In this document: positions 54,692 to 63,724 of the stretch, piece after piece | Layout: every line of letters starts with the position of its first letter | Numbering within the stretch: the first letter of the stretch is position 1 | Assembly: GCF_001442805.1 (NCBI RefSeq) | Contig: NZ_CP011131.1 | Coordinates: forward strand, 868,001 to 932,000 | Length of the DNA: 64,000 nucleotides | Reading direction: 5' to 3' | Origin: Lysobacter gummosus | GTDB taxonomy: Bacteria; Pseudomonadota; Gammaproteobacteria; Xanthomonadales; Xanthomonadaceae | Program-made: the position numbers and the translations under genes | The notes under the pieces: generated by a model | Told to the model about the DNA's origin: nothing | The model's input: the letters and a program-made list of their open reading frames with translations, nothing else | Databases searched by the model: none

Positions 54692-56725
54692 TCAATGATG
54701 GCTGGTGGCCGAAATACCGCCGCCCTTGCCGTCGGGCACCAGCACGCGCACGTTCTGCATCATGCCCTGGTCCTCGTGATCGAGGATGTGGCAATGCAGG
54801 ACGTACTCGCCGATGTAGCGCTCGTAACGGGTGCGCACCAGCAGGTGATAGCCCTTCTTGACGAACAAGGTGTCCTTCCAGGTGCCCTGCAGATTGGCGT
54901 ACTGCGGATCGACCAGCTTGCCGTTGCCGTCCACGTCGCCGGTGACGCTGACTTCCTTGCCCTTGTCGTCGAGGATGCTGACGATCTGGAACGGGTTGAC
55001 GTGGATGTGGAAGGGATGGCCGCCCACCAGCGAGCTCAGGCGCCATTCTTCGACGTTGCCCAGGATCAGGTCGCGCGCCGCGGAAGGATCGTAAGGCTTG
55101 CCGTCGACCATGTAGACGGTGCGCTTCTTGCCGTCCTCGACCACGTCCTCGATGTTGAACACCACGTCCTGGCCCTTGGCGTTGATCTCGCCCTTGTCGA
55201 TGGTCCGGTGCGGGACGAAGTCGTCCAGGCGCAGATGATCGCGCAAGCCGGCGACGACGCGTTCGCGCACGTTCTCGGGCATCTGCTGCTTCGCCGATGC
55301 CACCAGTTTTTCGGTCACGAAGGCTTCCACGTCGTCGACCTTCGCCGCGCCGCCGACCTCGGCGATGCCGAGCAACTGCCGGTCTTCCGGGGCATTGGTG
55401 ATGCTGGCGCTGGCGGGCGCGGCGGCGTCCAGCACGCAGTACTTGGCGGCCTTGGGAAACACCACCAGCGCGTCGCTGCGGTAGCCGGGCTGCAGCACGT
55501 TCTCGCTCTTGACGATGGCCTTGGCATGGGTGAGGCCGTCGCTGGCGACTTCGAACTGCTTGAGCGGCGCGCCGGTGCAGTGCTGGGTCACCCAGTTGTC
55601 CAGGGCCGCGCCGGACAGGCCGGCGATGCTGGCCGAGGCGGCATCGACTTCGCGCAATTGCAGATTGACGGTATCGCGCACGCCGGCGTGGAGCAGGCGC
55701 CAGCGTTCGACGCGGCCGGCGACCAGGCCGTTGAAGGTCGGCAGCACGGTGCCGTTGATGCTGGTGTGGCGGCCGGATTTCTGCCACACGCCGAAGCCGA
55801 ATTGATCGTCGTAGTTGTCGATCTGGCCGATGTCGTTTTCGCCGCAGGTCCAGAAGCCGTTGCTGTCGGTCTTGATCTTGCCGTCGGTACCGCGGCAGGC
55901 GTAGGCGACCTGCTGGAACATCAGCAACCGCTCGGGCATCGCCGCGCCGGTTTCGTCGCGCAGCAGGGTGTCGACATCGCCGGTGCGGTCGCTGCCGGGC
56001 AGGCGATCGCCGCGCACCAGCAGCGCGCCGGCCATGCCGCTGGATACTTGCAGCGCGGTGGAGCCGTGCAGATGCGGGTGATACCAGAAGGTTCCGGCGG
56101 GATGGTCGGCGGGCAGGTTGTATTCGTATTCGAACTTGACGCCCGGGCGCAGCGTCAGCAGCACGTTGTCGCTGTTGCCGGTAGGGCTGACCCACAGGCC
56201 GTGCGAGTGCAGGTTGGTCGAGTTGAAGCAATGCGGGATGTTGATGTTGGCCGGGTGGCAGTCGGGCTGCGGCGGCAATTGATTGTCGAGGCCCACGCGC
56301 ACGGTTTCGCCCGGCGAGGTCACGATGGTCGGCGCGACGAAGGGCACGTCCGGGTTGGTGCCCGGGCTCTGGTACGAACGCAGCTTCACCTTGTCGTAGC
56401 GCTGGCTGTTGGGATTCCAGATCTTCGATTCGGTGAAGGCGATGCGCAGATCGAGCTTGGCCTCGTGCGTGTCCAGCGGCTTGGTGCCGGCCGGGGTCTG
56501 GCTCAGCAGCGGCTTGAGGTCCTGCGAGCGCAGCATGCGCGCCAGCACCGGCTGCTCCAGCGCGCGCGGCGCCAGTTTGGCCGCCGCGGCGGACTTGCTC
56601 GCATCCTGCGCCCATAGCGCGAACGGCGCGGCTGAGAACAGACAGGCGACGGCGGCGGCCGCGAGCGGAGTGCGTGCGAGACGAAGCCGCGTACCGGCGG
56701 CGGAGAAGGAATGAATGCGTTCCAT
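54692..56725 (-). CDS. Multicopper oxidase
   Basis: A 677-residue exported oxidase. Signal peptide to about residue 40 (FSAAPFALWAQ). All copper-site blocks are present: LHSHGLWVS, WYHPHLHGS, HPFHIHVNPF and HCHILDHEDQGMM (type 1 His, Cys-His, Met). Substrate may be metal ions, phenols or copper (CopA/laccase types); this cannot be read from sequence. GGAG precedes the ATG. It lies between the two immunity-effector pairs on the same strand, with no obvious role in them. Confidence 0.93.
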   Translation of the reverse strand: MERIHSFSAAGTRLRLARTPLAAAAVACLFSAAPFALWAQDASKSAAAAKLAPRALEQPVLARMLRSQDLKPLLSQTPAGTKPLDTHEAKLDLRIAFTESKIWNPNSQRYDKVKLRSYQSPGTNPDVPFVAPTIVTSPGETVRVGLDNQLPPQPDCHPANINIPHCFNSTNLHSHGLWVSPTGNSDNVLLTLRPGVKFEYEYNLPADHPAGTFWYHPHLHGSTALQVSSGMAGALLVRGDRLPGSDRTGDVDTLLRDETGAAMPERLLMFQQVAYACRGTDGKIKTDSNGFWTCGENDIGQIDNYDDQFGFGVWQKSGRHTSINGTVLPTFNGLVAGRVERWRLLHAGVRDTVNLQLREVDAASASIAGLSGAALDNWVTQHCTGAPLKQFEVASDGLTHAKAIVKSENVLQPGYRSDALVVFPKAAKYCVLDAAAPASASITNAPEDRQLLGIAEVGGAAKVDDVEAFVTEKLVASAKQQMPENVRERVVAGLRDHLRLDDFVPHRTIDKGEINAKGQDVVFNIEDVVEDGKKRTVYMVDGKPYDPSAARDLILGNVEEWRLSSLVGGHPFHIHVNPFQIVSILDDKGKEVSVTGDVDGNGKLVDPQYANLQGTWKDTLFVKKGYHLLVRTRYERYIGEYVLHCHILDHEDQGMMQNVRVLVPDGKGGGISATSHH

Positions 56726-57155
56726 GCTGGGCTCCTGATGGAATGAGTGAAGTGCGGGAACGGCACTGGGTTCGACTGCCTGCGAATTGCGAGCGCCCAC
56801 GGGCGCGCCGCGCCGTCGTCTACGGCTTGGTTGCTGCGAGATCGGTCATGGCCCCTGTTGCCCGTCGCGGGCGGCCGCGGTTTCGCGAATGCATCGCGCG
56901 CGGTTGCTCTTCGACGGTGCTGCGTGCTGCCGGTCCGTCCGCGCCGGGGACGAGGGTTCCCGGATTGAGAACCCGGTCGCGCTACCCGGCGATGACGGAC
57001 CTGCAGTGAGAACGGCGTCTGGTAGGTCGAGTCGGCGCGCTCGCTTGATCAACGGCGAAAGCCGGCGCGACAGGACACCGGCGCGCGACCGAGCCCCGCG
57101 TCGTTGCGGGGACGGATCGCGCCCGGACTGCGGCGGTCAGCGCGCCGAGTGTCGT
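56726..57155. other. Intergenic region, no gene recognised
   Basis: About 430 bases between the oxidase start and the effector 2 stop, both minus-strand. It should hold the oxidase promoter. A hairpin ccccgc-gtcgtt-gcgggg lies near 57097-57114 without a T tract. Open frames here are low-complexity shadows. Confidence 0.5.
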
Positions 57156-58565
57156 TTACTGCTGGATCGCCTTCGCCGCCTGCTGCGTGCTTTGCGCCGG
57201 TGCATTGGCCGCGGCCGATTCGAGCTGGCGCAACGAATCTTCCAGCGCAGGCGCCTGCTGCGGCGACACGCTCACGCGCGTGTGCGAGGGACTGTCGAGT
57301 TCGCCCTTGACCAGGAACACGGTCTTGCCGACTTCCTTCGTCGCCGGGTCCACGCTCAACACCACATGATCGGGCAGTCCCATACCGGCGTTCTTGCTCT
57401 GCACCGCCAGCGCCGCGGACACGCGGTCGGCGTCGCGCTCGGACAGCGGGCTGCCGTGGCGGGCGAACTCGGCCTGGACCTGGTCGCGAATGCCCTGCAA
57501 CAACGGGTCGTTGCCATGCGCCGCGCGCGCACCCACGCCCGCGGCCGGCGTTTGCGACGGTGCGTCGTGAGTCGGCGCGATCGGATCGCGCACCGACCGG
57601 TGCGTGTCCTTGGTGTGGTGGAAATTCGCCGCGGTCGGCGGCGTGGTGCTGGTGTCGAAGTAAGGCTGCTTGCTCGCCGTGCCCAGGTCCAGGCCGTTGG
57701 TCTCCATGATTTCGCGATTGAGATGCAGCGAGTTCATGTTGATGTGGACCTGCGGCTTGCCGCCGTCGGCGGTGCGGCCGTGCGCCTGTTCCCACTGGCT
57801 GATCATCGGCAGGTAGATCGCGCCGTGATAGTTGGGATAGTCGGAATTGCCGCCGTAGCCCAGGCCGGTGCTGGCCGGCGGCAGATCGTAGTAGTACTTG
57901 GCCATGCCGGCGGTGTTGGCCGGATTGACCGCGATGGTGAGGTCGGCTTCGAGCGTGAGCCCGGGCTTGGCGGCGTAGGCGAAGTTCGGTGCGGTGCCGG
58001 TGCGGGCGATGAAATCCGAGGCGCGGCCGGGCTGCATGTTGTAGACATCGCCCAGGGTCGCGGTGGGCTTGGCTTCCTTCGCCGCGCTGACCAGCGCGTT
58101 CCAGCCGGCGATGTTGGCGGTGGATTCGTTGACGCGATCGCCTTCGATCACCTTGTTCAACAGCGGCGTGTAGTCGTGCACGGCGGCCGGATTCTTCGCC
58201 AGCGCCTGCGCTTCGGTGTAGAAGGTCGAGCGCACCGCGTCGCGCGCGGCGCGGTTGAAGCCGTGCTGCACTTCATGGCCCAGCACGAAGGTGATCTCGC
58301 CCTTGTTGAAGCCCGCGTCCAGGCCGGCGACCGGCAGGGACATGGTCTGGGTGCCGCCGTTATAGGCGCCGCCCATGTTCGGATCGGTCAGAGCCTTGAA
58401 CGATTTCAGATGGCCGGCGGCGACCGCGCCGTTCAACTGGTCGGTGAGCGCGGGCGAGCCCTTGATGGTGTCGGTGAGGTTCTTCACCGCGTTGGCGCTG
58501 ACGCCGGGTTGCTTGCCGAAATCGTCGAGCAGCTTCTGCAGATCGGCGCTGATGGGTTTGGACAT
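57156..58565 (-). CDS. Putative X-T4SS effector 2: zincin domain plus XVIPCD
   Basis: A 469-residue paralogue of the effector at 52349. The zinc-protease motif is VLGHEVQHG (His97, Glu98, His101). The C-terminal XVIPCD-like domain (about 349-469) has NDPLLQGIRDQVQAEFAR, ERDADRVSAALAVQSK, LPDHVVLSV, TVFLVKGELDSPSH and a Gln-rich end. No signal peptide, as for T4SS substrates. AGGAGG precedes the ATG. The immunity-like gene is 32 bases upstream. Together with the first copy it indicates duplication and divergence of an effector-immunity unit. Confidence 0.85.
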   Translation of the reverse strand: MSKPISADLQKLLDDFGKQPGVSANAVKNLTDTIKGSPALTDQLNGAVAAGHLKSFKALTDPNMGGAYNGGTQTMSLPVAGLDAGFNKGEITFVLGHEVQHGFNRAARDAVRSTFYTEAQALAKNPAAVHDYTPLLNKVIEGDRVNESTANIAGWNALVSAAKEAKPTATLGDVYNMQPGRASDFIARTGTAPNFAYAAKPGLTLEADLTIAVNPANTAGMAKYYYDLPPASTGLGYGGNSDYPNYHGAIYLPMISQWEQAHGRTADGGKPQVHINMNSLHLNREIMETNGLDLGTASKQPYFDTSTTPPTAANFHHTKDTHRSVRDPIAPTHDAPSQTPAAGVGARAAHGNDPLLQGIRDQVQAEFARHGSPLSERDADRVSAALAVQSKNAGMGLPDHVVLSVDPATKEVGKTVFLVKGELDSPSHTRVSVSPQQAPALEDSLRQLESAAANAPAQSTQQAAKAIQQ

Positions 58566-58597
58566 GGCGGCCTCCTGGCCTGAAGCGAGCGCGGCGC

Positions 58598-59230
58598 TTA
58601 TTCGACGGTGATGGTTTTCACGCACTGGTGGCCGATTTTTTCCGGCGACGCGTTGGATTCGCCTTCGACGAACACGCGCACGGTCACCGGGCCGCGGAAA
58701 TTCCAATAGCTGACGCGGCCGTGCTCGGCGCGCACGACGCTGTCCTGGAAGCCCATGCGCTTGAGTTCGCGCGCGTAGTCGTCGAAGTCCATGCCGCATA
58801 CCGGCGTCATCGGCGCGGCGGGGTCGCCGTTGCGGGCGAAGTCGAAGGTCAGCTGGTTTCTGGGTTCGCCGAGCACGGGGCTGACGAACAGGTTGTAGGA
58901 CCAGTTCGCGTCGATGCGCGCGCCGGTGCCGAACGAGCCGTCGCCGTTGGCGGCGCGCTGCATGCTCAGGCCGGTGTGCTGTTCCAGGTGTTCGACGGTG
59001 AGGTCGGCGTTGGAGCGCAGGCTGCCGATCAGTTTCAGCACGCGCCGGCTGACGTCCTCGCCGGTCAGCGGGCTCGGGGTTTGAGGGGCGGCGGTCATGG
59101 TGGCCTCCTGGCCGGATCGGTTCTGGGAACAAACGGGGAATGCAGGGAGCAGGGCGCAGACGGCCAGGATGCCGCCATACAGCGGTCGCTGCCATGCGCG
59201 GTCGGGGGCGCGCGATGCGGGGTGGGGCAT
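58598..59230 (-). CDS. Putative immunity protein 2 (X-Tfi-like)
   Basis: A 210-residue protein encoded just before effector 2. The ATG at 59230 gives a hydrophobic export signal (LYGGILAVCALLPAFPVCSQ) with a cysteine but a poor lipobox. A second in-frame ATG at 59098 (MTAAPQTPSPL) has a perfect AGGAGG and would remove it. The mature domain matches the protein at 53826 (DVSRRVLKLIGSLRSNADLT vs LLKLISNLRSAADLT; ends HQCVKTITVE). Function is inferred from gene order and paralogy. Confidence 0.78.
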   Translation of the reverse strand: MPHPASRAPDRAWQRPLYGGILAVCALLPAFPVCSQNRSGQEATMTAAPQTPSPLTGEDVSRRVLKLIGSLRSNADLTVEHLEQHTGLSMQRAANGDGSFGTGARIDANWSYNLFVSPVLGEPRNQLTFDFARNGDPAAPMTPVCGMDFDDYARELKRMGFQDSVVRAEHGRVSYWNFRGPVTVRVFVEGESNASPEKIGHQCVKTITVE

Positions 59231-59439
59231 GAGGCTGATCCTTGCGCAGTCGATCGTGTCGGAACCGGATGCGGCGCGGCGCCGGCTAGCCAAGTAACGA
59301 CAGTCACGGCCGGGCGAGGCCAATCCGGCCGCACGACGGCGTTGCGGAATCGAAGCGCTTGGCGCAAATGGTCACCCTCTTTCCCTATTCAGGTTTCTTG
59401 TCCGCGGTTGCCTCGATTCGGGCGGGGTCACAGCGCGGA

Positions 59440-59647
59440 TTTCGATGGCATCGGTAACAGCCTTGGCGTTATTAGCTTTTGGCATAAGCCGCCGGGGGCC
59501 GTTGCAAGCGTTTCAAATGAACCGGCAAGTTCTGTTTTGCAGTGCAGCGTGCAAAGGGGATAACGGTTCCTTCACGATCGCCCCGCATCCCGACGTGGGG
59601 GAGGGAGCAAAGCCCGCTACCGGTTCTACCGGAAGCGGGCTTTTTTA
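59440..59647 (+). ncRNA. Candidate non-coding RNA upstream of an orphan terminator
   Basis: No credible ORF. The stretch has several short stems (gcatcccgacgtgggggag; accggttctaccgga) and ends in a strong terminator that belongs to no plus-strand gene. GGA-rich segments (ggggagggagc) resemble RsmA/CsrA-binding sites, a weak hint only. 5' end unknown. Confidence 0.3.
59610..59647 (+). terminator. Rho-independent terminator without an upstream gene
   Basis: Stem aagcccgct/agcgggctt with an inner ccgg-ttcta-ccgg hairpin, followed by tttttta. No plus-strand coding gene lies upstream within 7 kb other than the lipase ending at 52317. Confidence 0.85.
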
Positions 59648-59778
59648 TTTCCAGGGTTGGGCGATCGATTTTGGGGCTTTCGGAAGGCTTGTACGTCGCT
59701 CTGCGGCGCGCAGACGAAGCGAGCGTAAGAGCCCGTTCAAAGCCGCTGGCTCGGTAGTCGTGCGTCGGTTTTTTTGCT

Positions 59779-59942
59779 CGTCATTCCCGCGAACGCGGGT
59801 TCTGCTTTACTTCGGCATAGCCGAACATCCAGGGCCTTTCTTGCGAGAACGTTTGAAGTCGCTGGATTCCCGCGTTCGCGGGAATGACGGTCTGGAAGGA
59901 TGGCGTTGAAGTCTCTGGATTCCCGCCTTCGCGGGAATGACG
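59779..59942. repeat. Three GTCATTCCCGCG-type REP units
   Basis: cgtcattcccgcgaacgcgg (59779-59805), ctggattcccgcgttcgcgg plus gaatgacgg (59861-59890) and ctggattcccgccttcgcgg plus gaatgacg (59914-59942). This is the widespread 'CATTCCCGC...GCGGGAATG' palindrome. The first is in opposite orientation to the others. Confidence 0.9.
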
Positions 59943-60095
59943 AGCGTAAGAGCGGCGCAAGCCACGACTCGGCCATAACGAACACATCGAAAGCTCCATC
60001 GCAGTTGAATTGCCGCAGTCGCAACCCGCGCACGCCTGCGACACGCCGCATCAACACGCCATCGACGACAAGCACCGACATGCGATCATCCGCGC

Positions 60096-62945
60096 ATGCC
60101 CGTATCCGTGTCCTCGAACCCTTCCGCCGACCACCCCGGCGCGCTCGAATCCGCGCTGGCCGAACGCGCCATCGCGCGGCTGCGCGCGGCCTCGCCGCAA
60201 GCGCAAGCCGCGCTCGATGAGCCGTCGCTGCGCGCGCGGCTCGCGCGCGTGGCCGTGGTCAGCGATTTCGCCATCGACACCTTGGTGCGCCAACCCGAGG
60301 TGTTGCTGGCGCTCGCCACCGACGACGGCGCCACGCCCGCGCCGCCGCCGATCCTCGACACTGAGCATCGAACCGACTGGGGTACGCGCCTGCGCCGTTA
60401 TCGCAGCGCCGGTTCGACGCGATTGATCTGGCGCGATGTGCTCGGCCTGGACAGCGTCGAGGACACGCTCGAAGGCAGCACGCATCTGGCCGAGGTCTGC
60501 CTGCAGACCGCGCTGCATGCGCTGGAGCACGAATTCGAACAACGCCACGGCGCGGTGCGCACCGCCGACGGCGAGCGCGTGCGGCTGGTCGTGTTCGGCC
60601 TGGGCAAGCTCGGCGGCGCCGAACTCAACTTCAGTTCCGACGTCGATCTGGTCTACGCCTACGAACACGACGGCGGCACCCAGTTCGACGGCCGCGATCC
60701 GGCGCGCGCGCTCGACGCGGAAACCTATTTCGCCAAGCTCGGTCAGCAACTGGCGCGCTTGCTCGATGAAATCACCGCGGAAGGGTTCTGCCATCGCGTC
60801 GATCTGCGCCTGCGCCCGTACGGCAACGCCGGCCGGGTGGCGTGGTCGTTCGCGGCGATGGAGCAGTATTTCCAGCGCGAAGGCCGCGATTGGGAACGCT
60901 ACGCCTGGCAGAAGGCGCGGCCGGTGGCCGGGGATATCGACGCCGGCGAGCGGTTCCTGGAAGCCTTGCGTCCGTTCGTGTATCGCCGCTACCTGGATTT
61001 CGGCGCGCTCGACGGCTTGCGTTCGATGAAGGCGGCGATCAGCGCCGAGGTCGCGCGCAAGGAACTGGCCGACGACATCAAGCGCGGGCCGGGCGGGATT
61101 CGCGAGATCGAATTCCTGGTCCAGGCCTTGCAGCTGATCCGCGGCGGCCGCGAGGCCGAACTGCGCGGCCGGCGCTTGCTGCCGGCCTTGCGCGAACTGG
61201 TGGCGCAACGGCAGATCGGCGAAGAGGCCGGCGAGAATCTGGCCGACGACTACCGCTATCTGCGCCGGTTGGAAAACCGCCTGCAGATGCTGCGCGACGC
61301 GCAAACCCACGCCTTGCCCGGCGTCGACGCCGATCGCGCGCGCATCGCCAGCGGCCTGGCGTACGCCGACTGGGCGGCGTTGCTGACAGAACTCGAACGC
61401 CGCCGCGAACGCATCACCGCCGAATTCGAAGCCCTGCTGGCGCCGCGCCGCCGCCGCGCCGCGCCCGATGCGCTGACCGCGTACTGGCGCGCGCTGCCCG
61501 AAGCCGGCGAGGCCGACACGCTGGCCGACGCCGGCTTCGAAGCGGCCGCCGATGCCGATGCGGCGTTGCGCGATTTCGCCCGCAGTCCCGGCGTGCGCGG
61601 CCTGTCCGATGCGGTGCGCGCGCGCCTGGATCGGGTGTTGCCGGCGTTGCTGCAGGGCGCGGCGGCCTCCTCGCAGCCGATGCTCGCGCTCAAGCGTCTG
61701 CTCGCCCTGCTGCACAACGTCTTGCGGCGCAGCGCTTATCTGGCTTTGCTCGACGAACAGCCGGCGGCGTTGTCGCGGTTGATCGAAGTGGTTTCGCGCA
61801 GCGCCTTGCTGGCCGAACGCCTGGCCTCGCATCCGCTGCTGCTGGATGAATTGCTGGATGCGCGCGTGGTCGGCCCCTTGCCCGACCGCGAGGAACTGCT
61901 GGCGGCCTGCGCCGAAGTCGATGGCGGCGACGACACCGAGGCCAGCCTGCAGGCGCTCAACGAAGTGCGCCAATCGCTGAGCTTCCGCATCGCGATGGCC
62001 TTGCGCGACGGCCGCCAGTCGGCCGAAGACAGCGCGCGCCAACTCGCGTGGTTGGCCGACGGCGTGGTCGTGCGGGTGTTGGCGATGGCCGAACAGGAAG
62101 TCGCCGCCGCGCACGGAAGGGTGCCCGATGCGCGCTTCGCCGTGCTCGGCTACGGCAGCCTGGGCGGCGAGGAACTGGGCTTCGGGTCCGATCTGGATCT
62201 GGTGTTCCTGTACGACGCGCCCGCGGTCGAAGGCGGCGCGACTTCAGACGGCGCGCGGCCGCTGGACGCGCCGCGATGGTTCGCGCGGCTGGCGCAGAAG
62301 ATCGTCGCCCTGCTCGGCGCGGTGACCGCGGCCGGGCGCTTGTTCGATGTCGATGTGCGGCTGCGGCCGGACGGCGCGAAAGGCTTGCTGGTGTCGTCGC
62401 TGGCGAGCTTCAGCGAATACCAGTACGAGCGCGCCTGGACCTGGGAGCATCAGGCCTTGGTGCGCGCGCGTTTCGTCGCCGGCGACGCCGACCTGCGCGG
62501 GAAGTTCGACGCCGTGCGCGCGCGCACCCTGGCGCGGGCGCGCGACGCCGGTAAACTGCGCGGCGACGTCGCGGCCATGCGCGCGCGCATGCAGGCCGAA
62601 CTCGATCGCAGCGACGCGGCCTACTTCGACCTCAAGCAAGGCGAGGGCGGTCTGGTCGATCTGGAATTTCTGCTGCAGTACCTGGTGCTGCGCGATTCGG
62701 CGCAGGCGCCGGCGTTGTTGTCGCCGCGCGACACGCCCGGCCTGATCGCCGCAGCGCGCGATGCGGCGGCGCTGGCGGATGCGCAGGCCGACGCGTTGGG
62801 CCGGGCGCATTCGGTGCTGTTGGCGGCGGGATTGGAATGCACGCTGGACCGGCGGCCGCGGCGGGTGGTCGAGACCGAGGCGATCGCGACGGCGCGCGGC
62901 GCGATTCTGGCGGCGATGCGCGAGCATGGATTGCGGCCGGCCTAG
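60096..62945 (+). CDS. glnE: Bifunctional glutamine synthetase adenylyltransferase/deadenylase
   Basis: A 949-residue enzyme that adds and removes AMP on glutamine synthetase in response to nitrogen. Two nucleotidyltransferase domains: the N-terminal deadenylase ([20 protein letters not shown], about 165-185) and the C-terminal adenylylase ([20 protein letters not shown], about 680-700), each followed by a helical GlnD/PII-sensing domain ([30 protein letters not shown]). Normal length. Start ATG at 60096 ([15 protein letters not shown]). Confidence 0.96.
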   Translation: MPVSVSSNPSADHPGALESALAERAIARLRAASPQAQAALDEPSLRARLARVAVVSDFAIDTLVRQPEVLLALATDDGATPAPPPILDTEHRTDWGTRLRRYRSAGSTRLIWRDVLGLDSVEDTLEGSTHLAEVCLQTALHALEHEFEQRHGAVRTADGERVRLVVFGLGKLGGAELNFSSDVDLVYAYEHDGGTQFDGRDPARALDAETYFAKLGQQLARLLDEITAEGFCHRVDLRLRPYGNAGRVAWSFAAMEQYFQREGRDWERYAWQKARPVAGDIDAGERFLEALRPFVYRRYLDFGALDGLRSMKAAISAEVARKELADDIKRGPGGIREIEFLVQALQLIRGGREAELRGRRLLPALRELVAQRQIGEEAGENLADDYRYLRRLENRLQMLRDAQTHALPGVDADRARIASGLAYADWAALLTELERRRERITAEFEALLAPRRRRAAPDALTAYWRALPEAGEADTLADAGFEAAADADAALRDFARSPGVRGLSDAVRARLDRVLPALLQGAAASSQPMLALKRLLALLHNVLRRSAYLALLDEQPAALSRLIEVVSRSALLAERLASHPLLLDELLDARVVGPLPDREELLAACAEVDGGDDTEASLQALNEVRQSLSFRIAMALRDGRQSAEDSARQLAWLADGVVVRVLAMAEQEVAAAHGRVPDARFAVLGYGSLGGEELGFGSDLDLVFLYDAPAVEGGATSDGARPLDAPRWFARLAQKIVALLGAVTAAGRLFDVDVRLRPDGAKGLLVSSLASFSEYQYERAWTWEHQALVRARFVAGDADLRGKFDAVRARTLARARDAGKLRGDVAAMRARMQAELDRSDAAYFDLKQGEGGLVDLEFLLQYLVLRDSAQAPALLSPRDTPGLIAAARDAAALADAQADALGRAHSVLLAAGLECTLDRRPRRVVETEAIATARGAILAAMREHGLRPA

Positions 62946-62953
62946 TTGGTGTT

Positions 62954-63040
62954 CTTGCGGGGCGGCTTCAGCCCCGATGCTGTTCGATCCGGTCCGGCGA
63001 TCTGAAAGAAAAGCATCGGGGCTGAAGCCCCTCCCACAAG
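62954..63040. repeat. REP palindrome (GGCTTCAGCCCCGATGC family)
   Basis: Arms cttgcggggcggcttcagcc-ccgatgc and gcatcggggctgaagcccct-cccacaag around about 35 bases. Immediately follows glnE. Confidence 0.85.
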
Positions 63041-63096
63041 ATAATCCGCGACAGTCGGCGGATTGTGTCGGCTCACTTGGAGCGCAAGTAATCGCA

Positions 63097-63507
63097 ATGA
63101 TCGACGACACCACCCGCGGCAAGATCTCGGTCTGGATGGGCACCTCCACCCAGACCCTGGAAGAATTCAATCGCTACACCCAGGGCATGGAAGACCCGGA
63201 TTCCGGTTGCCCGGCGCATCGCGATTTCGGCTGCGGTTTCATCGATTCGGATTTCTTCATCGCCTACGGCACGGCCGGCAACAAGATCGTTCCGGTCGAG
63301 GAATTGGTGGTGGAAGTGGACACCTATTCGACCGACACCGATCGCCTGATCGTCGCGCGCTGCCATGAGCTCGGCGTTCACGAAGGCAATTCGCTGTACT
63401 TCTACGACCACTGCACCTTCCACGAGGAACAGCCGGGGCGGCTCTACAATCAGTTGCGCTTCATCGGCACCTTCGACAACGCGAAACCCAACCGAAGCCG
63501 GCGATAA
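63097..63507 (+). CDS. Imm22-like immunity protein
   Basis: A 136-residue soluble, acidic protein. The start at 63097 (MIDDTTRGKISVWMGTSTQ) and the pattern KISVWMG ... LEEFNRYTQGM ... FGCGFIDSDFFIAYG match my recollection of the immunity protein 22 family (W-x-G ... Y ... DFG ... D-DF). Imm22 proteins protect against polymorphic toxins. No toxin gene is visible next to it, so it would be an orphan immunity gene or have another role. Ribosome-binding site weak. Confidence 0.65.
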   Translation: MIDDTTRGKISVWMGTSTQTLEEFNRYTQGMEDPDSGCPAHRDFGCGFIDSDFFIAYGTAGNKIVPVEELVVEVDTYSTDTDRLIVARCHELGVHEGNSLYFYDHCTFHEEQPGRLYNQLRFIGTFDNAKPNRSRR

Positions 63508-63523
63508 ACGCGAAAGCCATTAC

Positions 63524-63724
63524 GCGAAACACCCTGGCCGCTTTCGCCGCCGCCTCAATCCTCCAACCGCAACCTGCGCCGCGCCTCCAAGGCGACCCGC
63601 GCGCTCTCGCGTAGCGACGTCACCCGAAACACCCCGGCCGCTTTCGCCGCCACCTCAATCCTCCAACCGCAATCTGCGCCGCACCTCCAACGCCACCCGC
63701 GCCGTCTCGCGCAGCGGCGTCACT
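63524..63724. repeat. 100-bp tandem duplication at the 3' end of the ELM1-family gene
   Basis: The block cgaaacaccctggccgcttt to gcgtagcgacgtcac at 63524-63622 repeats at 63624-63722 with about 10 mismatches; the period is exactly 100 bases. The right copy is the true end of the ELM1-family gene including its stop codon (63655). The left copy repeats that end downstream of the stop codon. Confidence 0.82.

Larger units (their letters stand above)
59231..60095. other. Long intergenic region before glnE
   Basis: About 860 bases holding the immunity 2 promoter, an intrinsic terminator (59610-59647) and three REP-like repeats (59779-59942). The first 220 bases show no clear element. The stretch 59440-59647 may be an RNA gene (listed separately). 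Confidence 0.6.

Noticed and set aside
54587..56617. A 676-codon open frame on the plus strand
   Set aside because: Antisense shadow of the multicopper oxidase, whose copper motifs are complete on the minus strand.
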